Source of the DNA: Anaerolineales bacterium | GTDB taxonomy: Bacteria; Chloroflexota; Anaerolineae; Anaerolineales; E44-bin32 | NCBI GenBank assembly: GCA_011772595.1 | Contig: WVZH01000326.1 | Coordinates: 104,135-117,458, forward strand | DNA: 13,324 nt | Reading direction: 5' to 3' | In this document: piece after piece, positions 7,545-13,324 of the stretch | Numbering within the stretch: the stretch's first letter is position 1 | How the letters are laid out: each line of letters opens with the position of its first letter | Program-made: the position numbers and the translations under genes | The notes under the pieces: generated by a model | What the model was told of the DNA's origin: nothing | What the model saw: only the letters and a program-made list of their open reading frames with translations | Databases searched by the model: none

Positions 7545-8402
7545 GTGAATATCATGACACTTTTTCGCCCTGAATTGCCCAGAGAGGCCCGCGCTGCGAT
7601 CATGCAGTATGCCTTCTTCCGTTGGGAAAACGCGGTAGTTATCGCCGGTACAATCCTATTGACGGTTTTAGTACCGACGCCTTTCCCTTGGTGGCCACGG
7701 TGGGGCTGGCCGTTGCTTGGTGTTCTCAGCATGGCTGCGATCGTTTTCTCCAGTGTGACCAACGCTGAATTCAACGCGCGCATGTTGTTGAAGTTCTTCC
7801 AAGCCCAATTCAACCTACGTCGAGTCCAGAATCTTGAATTACGCGGGGAAGTGGAATCGGCGCTCGAGTACCAACGACGCATCTTCGAGAAGGCGCGTCG
7901 TGGATCCTCCAGCGTACTCTGGGACCGAGCGGAAGACACCGCCAACCAACTCAACGATTGGATTCGCAACATTTACAGGTTAGCGATCCGTCTGGACGCC
8001 TACCAACGAGATGCGCTTCTCCATCAAGAGCAGAGTGAAGTGCCGCAAGAGATTGAGAATCTGCGCGCTCGACTCGGGCGTGAAACCAGCCCGGCTGTGC
8101 TAAAGCAGGTAGGAGAGGTCTTGGAGAGCAAGGAAAAGCAGTGGCAAACGCTCAAAGCGCTTGAAACACGTATGAAGCAAGCCGAGCTTTCTCTGGATCA
8201 AAGCCTGACGGCGCTTGCCACTGTAGACAGCCAAGTTCAATTGATCGACGCCGAGGACGTGCGCAGCGGGCGCGCCGAACGCTTGAGAGAGGATATCCGC
8301 GAGCAAATCCTGCGTCTGGACGATCTCGTCAGCAGCATCAACGAGGTTTATGATTACAACGCGCGTGGAGTCAGAGGAATGAATGCCTCGACCTCGGGGT
8401 AA
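7545..8402 (+). CDS. Two-helix membrane protein with cytoplasmic coiled coil, function unknown
   Basis: I do not recognise a named family in this 285-residue product. It has a short N-terminal region, two hydrophobic segments (about 30-47 and 54-71) separated by a Trp/Pro-rich turn (PFPWWPRWGW), and then about 200 charged residues predicted as helix and coiled coil, with regular Leu and Glu/Lys/Arg heptads (about 165-275). The hairpin topology places the coiled coil in the cytoplasm if the positive-inside rule holds. Following a PspA-family gene by 46 bases, it may be a membrane anchor or receptor for the PspA polymer; this is inference. The start is uncertain: GTG 7545 and ATG 7554 are both possible and neither has a free ribosome binding site. 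In layout it recalls XpaC-like partners of TelA, but I see no sequence motif to support that. Confidence 0.75.
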   Translation: MNIMTLFRPELPREARAAIMQYAFFRWENAVVIAGTILLTVLVPTPFPWWPRWGWPLLGVLSMAAIVFSSVTNAEFNARMLLKFFQAQFNLRRVQNLELRGEVESALEYQRRIFEKARRGSSSVLWDRAEDTANQLNDWIRNIYRLAIRLDAYQRDALLHQEQSEVPQEIENLRARLGRETSPAVLKQVGEVLESKEKQWQTLKALETRMKQAELSLDQSLTALATVDSQVQLIDAEDVRSGRAERLREDIREQILRLDDLVSSINEVYDYNARGVRGMNASTSG

Positions 8403-8420
8403 TTCAGTCCAAATACATCA

Positions 8421-8452
8421 GAAGCCGGTGGCAAACTGAGCCACCGGTTTTT
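8421..8452 (+). terminator. Intrinsic terminator at the end of the + strand gene cluster
   Basis: CCGGTGGC (8425-8432) and GCCACCGG (8440-8447) make an 8-bp GC-rich stem around AAACTGA, followed at once by TTTTT (8448-8452), with the stem extendable by pairing AAG with the T-run. It lies 22 bases after the membrane gene's stop. On the opposite strand no T-run follows, so it works mainly for the + strand and protects the convergent lipoprotein gene. Confidence 0.85.
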
Positions 8453-8545
8453 CATATATATCTTAACTTGATCTCGAGTTCATGCTCAGGATAATAAATT
8501 CTACTGTTACATCCCAGGGGACAAATCTGGGCTCTCATTTGAGGG

Positions 8546-10882
8546 TCAAGGAGGCGCGGGCAAGACCCTGCATGTCACGTGCAGCACTTCTCTGCCGGTT
8601 TCACCAATGATCTCGAAAACATAGGTTTGCCTCCCTTGCACACTAACGGCGTCTAGAACGATCTCCATGTCACCATCAGCGTTGAGGTCCATCACAGCGG
8701 TGACTTCATAGCGTCGCGGCACGACGTCGCTCTGCGCAGATATATAATAATCAGCTATCAGAGGAATCGTCACAATCCTTTCGTCCACCAATTTGCGCAC
8801 GACCACCAACGCATAGTCCCCTTTTGCAACGGAGGTGGATTCGAGACCGTTTTCCAGTCTGGAGGCACCCATCAACACCTCATCAGAACCATCGCCATCC
8901 AGATCGATCCGCTGCAGGGAGGTCAGATGACCCACGGGATTCCTGATCCCGTTCGCTCGGAGGAGTTCGGTGAGAGCATCCTGATAGACCGGCAACTCCA
9001 GCGACAAGGATGAAGTCAGCCGCGGCAGTGGATCCCATGATCCAGACAGCGCAAGGGCTTCTGGTTGGACAGGAGGTTCCCAGCGTAGTTTGAGCGAACC
9101 TGCGCAGGGCTCATCTGCTGGGGTGAGAATCGGAAATGCGGTTGCATCTCCCAGATAGGTCAATCCACCGAGAAACACGCGATACTTTTCATCTGCCACC
9201 AAGAGCGCTTCCGTCGTGGGGGCATCCACCCAGCGGTTATCCAGCACACCGCCAATTACGATGCCATCGCCGCCGATGATCGGGTAGACCCGGCCTGATT
9301 GCGTTGGCTGTGGAGAGGGAATGGGAAGGGAGGTGGGCGTCGGGACCGGGGCCTCAGGATAAACGCACTTCGCTTGAACGGTGGCGTGTCCTTCTACCAG
9401 TTCAAATGAGGTCAAATCTTGATCACTCTCTATGAGTTCTGCATCTACGGTGCCCGTTACATAAAGAGTGCGGATCGTGTGGGTCGGCGATTTCCTTACA
9501 GGCGGGTTGAACGGTGTCTCTCGCATCCACCCACACCCTGGAATTTTCCCATAGCGATCCAATTTCATCAGTATCAGATCGCCATCCTCGACCTCAAAAC
9601 TGTCACCCAATGGACCATTTTTTCCGGCGAGCAAGAATCCATGATCGGACGTATCGACGATGGCGGTGATGTTCACGCCTGACTGGCTGTCCCCGTAAAT
9701 ACGTTCCCACACCAGATTGCCAGAAGCGTTCAACTTGAGAAGGCGGAGATAAATCCGAGATACTCCATCCAAATAAACGCTAGATGCAGCTGCGAGTACA
9801 AAACCACCGTCAGGCGCTTCGTGAACCGCAAATTCCCAATCGGATCCGCCATCCAGCACGGTATGCCATAGCACCTTACCCTCACGATCGATACGAACGA
9901 TCCAGTGTGCGAATGCTGGGTACCCGAGAAGGTGACGAACTGGAGCGCCGAATAGCACACCGCCGTCATGCGTGCCCAAGATGAAATGTGGCTCAAATCC
10001 AGGGACATCAAAGGACGCAAACGAAAAGATCATTTCCCATGACGGCGAGGTGGGACTCCAGCGCGTGATCTTGTACTCTCGGTCAGTGATTAACTCTCCG
10101 TTTAGCAATCCCTCTGGCGACACCCAATCAACTTTCTCGCCGACTGTGTTATATGCATCGAACTTGGATGTCGCAGGGGGATAGACTATTTGGCTGATCA
10201 AGGCCCCATTCTGATCGAGCGTGGATACAAAACTGCCGTAATCAAGGACCTGCGTCCCGCCGTCATCAGTAGCTCGAACTGTCTGAACCAGCCCGAAGGG
10301 AGGACCTCCTAGTTGTTCCAGCGGGCGGGAGTAGCGTTTCCTCCAATCCAATGTGCCGTCCGCGTGTAACCTCACAAGTGATTCTCCCTCGATGATCACC
10401 ACCCCGCCGTCCCCAGTTTCGGTCACACCGTAGGCGTACATTTGAGTAAATCTTCGTTGCCATTCAACAGTCCCGACTTCGTTCAACTTCAGCAACCAAT
10501 GTGGGAAATCGTTTCCGGGCTCGCCCATGTAACCCAAGACAAGGAAACCGCCATCCTTCGTCGGCGATACGAATTGCAGGCGTGCTTCCGGCACGGTCAG
10601 AATCCATTGCTCGCCACCACCGAACGGCGGTCCCTCTGTGGCTGTCGCTATCGGCCCATCGATGTTGGCAGGGGTAATCGCTGGCGTGGGTGTCCAGGAA
10701 GCCGCAGGGACTATCGTCGGTGTTGCCGTCCAGGTTGGAGTCATTTGTAAGGGAGCTGTTGTTGCGGTCGGTTCCTCCGTTGGTGGATTTCGAGAACAAG
10801 CAGTTTGCAATAGAAGCAGACCGAGTAGGAGAGCGAAACATAATAGGGTCAGAGATCTTGTTTTCATCTTGGCAATGCTCAC
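8546..10882 (-). CDS. Large surface lipoprotein with propeller-like repeats and FG-GAP-like C-terminus
   Basis: The 778-residue product has a lipoprotein signal (hydrophobic core about 10-25, then QTAC with Cys29) and a Pro/Thr-rich linker (about 33-75) of the TPTWTATPT kind. Residues about 85-460 contain at least six irregular repeats built on 'DGG' followed 20-30 residues later by a 'lxrld..G.v.W' strand, typical of beta-propeller secreted proteins. A second Pro-rich linker (about 512-530) leads to a C-terminal part with two calcium-loop motifs, DLDGDGSDE (660-668) and DLNADGDME (732-740), as in FG-GAP or dockerin-like loops. It should be exposed on the cell surface; ligand and role are unknown. 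Start GTG 10882 or ATG 10867 (shorter, MKTRS); neither has a clear ribosome binding site. It is transcribed alone, convergent with the left cluster and divergent from the recombinase gene. Confidence 0.85.
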   Translation of the reverse strand: MSIAKMKTRSLTLLCFALLLGLLLLQTACSRNPPTEEPTATTAPLQMTPTWTATPTIVPAASWTPTPAITPANIDGPIATATEGPPFGGGEQWILTVPEARLQFVSPTKDGGFLVLGYMGEPGNDFPHWLLKLNEVGTVEWQRRFTQMYAYGVTETGDGGVVIIEGESLVRLHADGTLDWRKRYSRPLEQLGGPPFGLVQTVRATDDGGTQVLDYGSFVSTLDQNGALISQIVYPPATSKFDAYNTVGEKVDWVSPEGLLNGELITDREYKITRWSPTSPSWEMIFSFASFDVPGFEPHFILGTHDGGVLFGAPVRHLLGYPAFAHWIVRIDREGKVLWHTVLDGGSDWEFAVHEAPDGGFVLAAASSVYLDGVSRIYLRLLKLNASGNLVWERIYGDSQSGVNITAIVDTSDHGFLLAGKNGPLGDSFEVEDGDLILMKLDRYGKIPGCGWMRETPFNPPVRKSPTHTIRTLYVTGTVDAELIESDQDLTSFELVEGHATVQAKCVYPEAPVPTPTSLPIPSPQPTQSGRVYPIIGGDGIVIGGVLDNRWVDAPTTEALLVADEKYRVFLGGLTYLGDATAFPILTPADEPCAGSLKLRWEPPVQPEALALSGSWDPLPRLTSSLSLELPVYQDALTELLRANGIRNPVGHLTSLQRIDLDGDGSDEVLMGASRLENGLESTSVAKGDYALVVVRKLVDERIVTIPLIADYYISAQSDVVPRRYEVTAVMDLNADGDMEIVLDAVSVQGRQTYVFEIIGETGREVLHVTCRVLPAPP

Positions 10883-10996
10883 TGGATCATTGATTTTGAC
10901 TATATTCAGCCTTGATATGCTCCCAGAATAAGCGTGGAGCGTTACATATATGTTCTCTTGGAGTTACAGCATCGTAACAGAGCCGGTAACCGTGCG

Positions 10997-11024
10997 GTTA
11001 TAAAATGCTGGTCAACCAGAGCAA
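10997..11024 (-). promoter_or_regulatory. Possible promoter for the surface lipoprotein gene
   Basis: Read on the - strand there is TTGCTC (11024-11019), a 16-base spacer and TATAAC (11002-10997). Transcription would start near 10990, about 110 bases before the lipoprotein start. The inverted repeat GTTAC-AGCATC-GTAAC at 10963-10978 would lie in the leader. The match is moderate. Confidence 0.3.
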
Positions 11025-11174
11025 AAGTATATATAGAGACGCTCATCAGGGGTAGGGGGATATTGGGAAATGCACATTGGAAAAGGTTTTATGCATGAAA
11101 TCCTATACGGTGAATTCTTTCTCGTGCCTCGACGCGCTCGTCATGTTCGTAAATGGGTTATCAGAGCAGGGGGC

Positions 11175-11203
11175 TTGACATGGCGAAAAACTTGCGCTAA
11201 AAT
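11175..11203 (+). promoter_or_regulatory. Near-consensus sigma-70 promoter upstream of the recombinase gene
   Basis: A perfect -35 TTGACA (11175-11180) is followed by an optimal 17-base spacer and the -10 TAAAAT (11198-11203, five of six). The start site would be near 11210, giving a leader of about 87 bases before the recombinase ATG. It is the best promoter-like sequence in the window. Confidence 0.7.
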
Positions 11204-11213
11204 CACTATGGTT

Positions 11214-11258
11214 ATGATAAGTATCATTAGCATAAGCGTAATAACAGGACCTAATGAT
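11214..11258. repeat. Overlapping inverted repeats just after the recombinase promoter
   Basis: ATGATA-AG-TATCAT (11214-11227) is a 14-base palindrome. Overlapping it, ATCATTAG (11223-11230) and CTAATGAT (11251-11258) are perfect 8-base inverted copies 20 bases apart. They begin at about +5 of the predicted transcript, where a repressor would block transcription. They may be an operator or recombinase-binding arms. The region is AT-rich, so chance pairing is possible. Confidence 0.4.
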
Positions 11259-11296
11259 CACCAATTTAACCCCAGTTTATCGTTCCGGAGCTGAAA

Positions 11297-12286
11297 ATGG
11301 TCGCAGAAACCTTAGACAAGTCCATCGAAGCCTACCTGGAGAGCGTCTCACTGGCGCGCAGCCCTAACACCGCGCGCACGTATCGTAACGCGCTCTCAGC
11401 GTTCATTCAGACTCTCGAGAAACAAGGGATCGATATCGATAGCTATCCAACCACAAAGTCCTCCGAAAATTGGATCGCAGATTTCACTGCAGACTTGAAG
11501 ATCTATGCGCCTGCGAGCGAAAGACTGTACCTTACTGCTGTCAGCGGCTGGTACGAGTTTCTGGTAGCCGAACGCATGGCAGAAGTCAATCTTCCCAGGC
11601 TGCGCCTTATGATTCGGCGACGCGCCCGCAGGCCCGGACAACGCTTGCCCCAATTTCCACAAACTGAAATTGAAAAGATAATAAATTATGCAATTAATCT
11701 TGCGGATGCGCATCATGAGGACGAGCGTGCGCGCTTGCGTAATTTGCGGGATCGCGCCTACTTGCTGACCTTGGCCGATACGGGTCTGCGGGTGCAAGAA
11801 ATATGCAACCTGCGCCGCGGAGACGTCGACTGGAACGAAGGTCGTGCCCTACTAATCGGCAAGGGCGACCGCCAGGCCGTAGTTCGCTTTTCACGGCGTG
11901 TGCTATCGTCCCTCAAAGACTACCTATCTGTGCGCTCGAAGTGGGACGGCACTTCTGGGCGTCCCTTACACGCCCTACCCCTCTTCGCACGTCATGATCG
12001 CGGTGCGGGGAAAAAGATTTTACCCATCACCACGACAACCGGGCGAGCCATCGTGCACCAGAGAGCGCGTGAATCGATTGGAGAAGAAGTGCAAGGATCC
12101 ATCACCCCGCACTCCTTTCGCCACTACTTTGTAACGACGGTTTTACGCGCTTCGGGTGGAAACCTAAAGTTGGCCCAGGAGCTTGCGCGCCATCGGAATA
12201 TCGCAGTGACCCAGCGTTATGCTCATCTCTCGGACGACGAACTCGACCGCGGATATCATGAGATCTTTAACACACTTTCCGAATAA
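11297..12286 (+). CDS. Tyrosine recombinase/integrase (XerC/D-like)
   Basis: The 329-residue protein has an N-terminal SAM-like core-binding domain (about 5-100), with the typical NTARTYRNAL helix at 24-33, and a C-terminal catalytic domain (about 120-320). All active-site residues are present: R165 in TGLRVQEI, K189 in IGKGD, H272 and R275 in HSFRH, H299 in ARHRN, and nucleophile Y308 in QRYAH, so the enzyme looks active. The length fits the XerC/D-like integrase group. It would cut and rejoin DNA through a 3'-phosphotyrosine bond. CGGAG (11286-11290) sits 6 bases before the ATG. A strong promoter and palindromes lie upstream. No partner recombinase, excisionase or recognisable phage gene is adjacent, so it may be a remnant of a mobile element or a stand-alone recombinase. 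Confidence 0.93.
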   Translation: MVAETLDKSIEAYLESVSLARSPNTARTYRNALSAFIQTLEKQGIDIDSYPTTKSSENWIADFTADLKIYAPASERLYLTAVSGWYEFLVAERMAEVNLPRLRLMIRRRARRPGQRLPQFPQTEIEKIINYAINLADAHHEDERARLRNLRDRAYLLTLADTGLRVQEICNLRRGDVDWNEGRALLIGKGDRQAVVRFSRRVLSSLKDYLSVRSKWDGTSGRPLHALPLFARHDRGAGKKILPITTTTGRAIVHQRARESIGEEVQGSITPHSFRHYFVTTVLRASGGNLKLAQELARHRNIAVTQRYAHLSDDELDRGYHEIFNTLSE

Positions 12287-12388
12287 ACCATAGCCTCAAT
12301 CATAGCCCCCTAATGACGTAGATAGAGTTCCAAGAAGGTTGGCAGGGATCCAACTTCCAATTCACATTTTCATCACAGAATCTCCTAA

Positions 12389-13023
12389 GTGATACAACGA
12401 CAAAGATGTCAGCTGCTAATTTGGTGGACCATATTGACGATCCTGCTATGGTTCACCGCATCATGCTGCTTAGAGAATCCTCAGATTATGCAGTCACCGG
12501 CAGGAGAAGAGACTGCAATCATTCCTCAAAGCAAACCGTACTGTGGCGACGGGATCTGTGATGGACCAGAAATCGGAACGTGGGAGTTCGTGAAAGGGAC
12601 AGGTCGCGCCTTGTTTGAGCCTCCTGAAACCAACATCCTTCGCGAGTTGGACGATCGTGGTCACGAGATCGGCGTCCATACACATCAAAGTGAAGAAATT
12701 GCCAACGTTTTCAACGAATTGCACGAAATGTGCGGCATCGAAGCCAGGACCATCTCGGGTTTTTTGCTCGACACCGATAATGCCGGTTTAGAGGGAGCCC
12801 AGCAAGCGGTGTCGTACGACATCCTGATCTCTCTTCAATTTGGGGATTCGTTACCCACCTCATTGAGTACATGCCTGGTGTGAACCGAGAAAACCCACCG
12901 GATCCATCCGCGTTGGCAGCGCTGGATCGATTTCTTCGTTATGTTGATAAAAAGCAACAGGACGGATTTGTAGTGTTTGCAACTGCAAGTGAAATTGCAG
13001 ATCTCGCTTATCCCAACCCTTGA
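12389..13023 (+). pseudogene. Broken polysaccharide deacetylase (NodB-like) lipoprotein remnant
   Basis: The first part (12389-12883, from a GTG with no ribosome binding site) encodes a lipoprotein-like signal ending in TASCC, the cysteine-rich motif CGDGICDGPE (52-61), and HEIGVHTHQSEEI (92-104), which resembles the metal-binding H-T-x-H part of NodB-type deacetylases. The usual NCPxDC continuation and the catalytic TFDD region are missing between residues 61 and 70, as if deleted internally. Near 12841-12850 the frame changes: the second fragment (about 12844-13023) reads GFVTHLIEYMPGVN... to a deacetylase-like C-terminus ending ASEIADLAYPNP. A frameshift plus internal loss make function unlikely. 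The family call rests on the HTH region and the cysteine motif only, so it is moderately sure. A sequencing error could explain the frameshift but not the missing catalytic part. Confidence 0.65.
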
Positions 13024-13051
13024 GGTGTGAGTTTGGCGAGTTCTAACCTAT

Positions 13052-13324
13052 TCACTCGTACCGCACTTGGTGGTGTACGACGCTGCCAGGCGGGAGGCAT
13101 GCACCGGACAAGATCACGGCTTCACTGAGCGCCGACCCCTCACCAATATGTGAACCGCTTTCAATATACACAAAAGGGCCGATCGTGCAGTTCCGGCCGA
13201 TCACTGCACCCTCTTCAACATACACCGGTGGGATGAAATCCGAGGCTTTGAATGAGTCCTGCGGAGCTCTGACATCATGATCGGATACCAGGCGGAGATA
13301 ATGCATGTTGATCATTAAAAGATC
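13052..13324 (-). CDS. Sugar-1-phosphate nucleotidyltransferase, C-terminal part (runs off right edge)
   Basis: Only the last 90 or so residues are in the window. They contain hexapeptide repeats of a left-handed beta-helix (VYVEEGAVIGRNCTIGPFVY, then IESGSHIGEGSALSEAVI), as found at the C-terminus of GlmU-like and RmlA-like nucleotidyltransferases. The frame stays open beyond the internal ATG at 13315 to the edge, reading DLLMINMHYLRL, which fits the 'PWDLLxxN' segment that joins the nucleotidyltransferase domain to the beta-helix in this family. I therefore treat ATG 13315 as internal and the gene as truncated by the window. It would activate a sugar phosphate to an NDP-sugar for cell-surface polymers. 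It converges on the deacetylase remnant with a 28-base gap. Confidence 0.8.
   Translation of the reverse strand, partial: DLLMINMHYLRLVSDHDVRAPQDSFKASDFIPPVYVEEGAVIGRNCTIGPFVYIESGSHIGEGSALSEAVILSGACLPPGSVVHHQVRYE

Larger units (their letters stand above)
10883..11296. other. Divergent intergenic region between lipoprotein and recombinase genes
   Basis: These 414 bases carry regulatory-looking sequence rather than a gene: a near-consensus promoter toward the recombinase, two inverted repeats next to it, a possible promoter toward the lipoprotein gene, and a GTTAC-6-GTAAC inverted repeat at 10963-10978. A 74-codon frame at 11070-11294 crosses the promoter, lacks a ribosome binding site and resembles nothing, so it is not called. 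Confidence 0.6.

Noticed and set aside
7514..7972. 152-codon - strand frame opposite the membrane coiled-coil gene
   Set aside because: Antisense to a gene with clear membrane and coiled-coil pattern; low-complexity Arg/Ser composition typical of a shadow.
7545..8402. Naming the membrane coiled-coil protein XpaC
   Set aside because: Only the general layout (two helices then coiled coil near an envelope stress gene) is similar; no diagnostic motif could be recognised and TelA is absent.
8513..8531. CCCAG-9-CTGGG inverted repeat after the lipoprotein stop as a - strand terminator
   Set aside because: Only 5 bp with no T-run on the - strand.
11070..11294. 74-codon + strand reading frame before the recombinase gene
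   Set aside because: Crosses a near-consensus promoter and palindromes, has no ribosome binding site, and its composition is not protein-like.
12337..12357. GGTTGG/CCAAC hairpin after the recombinase as terminator or attachment site
   Set aside because: Short stem with wobble pairing, no T-run, and no matching copy elsewhere in the window.

Overview
The window looks like a chromosomal segment of an uncultured bacterium, plausibly of the phylum Chloroflexota (Anaerolineae-like). This is an inference from gene style and not from a marker gene: intermediate GC, Pro/Thr-rich 'TPT' linkers behind lipoprotein signals, substrate-binding proteins fused to OmpA-like or VWA domains, CGDGxCDGPE-type polysaccharide deacetylase remnants, and a PWDLL-type sugar nucleotidyltransferase tail. 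No rRNA, tRNA, CRISPR array or insertion sequence was seen.

Left part (about 1-8452, all + strand). First comes a double-receiver HD-GYP response regulator whose first receiver has lost its phospho-acceptor Asp. After a 276-base gap follow a short SpeA-like arginine decarboxylase-family enzyme, a membrane-anchored NMT1/SsuA-like substrate-binding protein with a C-terminal OmpA-like domain, a lipoprotein that joins a substrate-binding fold to a VWA domain with an intact MIDAS site, a PspA/IM30-family coiled-coil protein, and a two-helix membrane protein with a long cytoplasmic coiled coil. Gaps are 42, 69, 154 and 46 bases with no clear terminator until a good intrinsic one at 8421-8452, so the genes from about 1819 to 8402 could be one transcription unit. 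There is no ABC permease or ATPase, so the two substrate-binding modules look like sensors or adaptors rather than import components. The PspA protein and its membrane partner point to envelope stress or membrane maintenance. A perfect 13-bp hairpin sits between these last two genes.

Middle part (8546-10882, - strand). A large lipoprotein with proline/threonine linkers, propeller-like 'DGG' repeats and two calcium-loop (FG-GAP-like) motifs near its C-terminus; a surface protein of unknown role.

Right part (10883-13324). A 414-base divergent intergenic region holds a near-consensus sigma-70 promoter and palindromes in front of an apparently intact tyrosine recombinase. After it lie a frameshifted, internally shortened polysaccharide deacetylase remnant and, on the - strand, the C-terminal hexapeptide (left-handed beta-helix) part of a sugar-1-phosphate nucleotidyltransferase that runs off the right edge. 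The recombinase next to a broken gene suggests an accessory or decaying segment, but no attachment sites were found.
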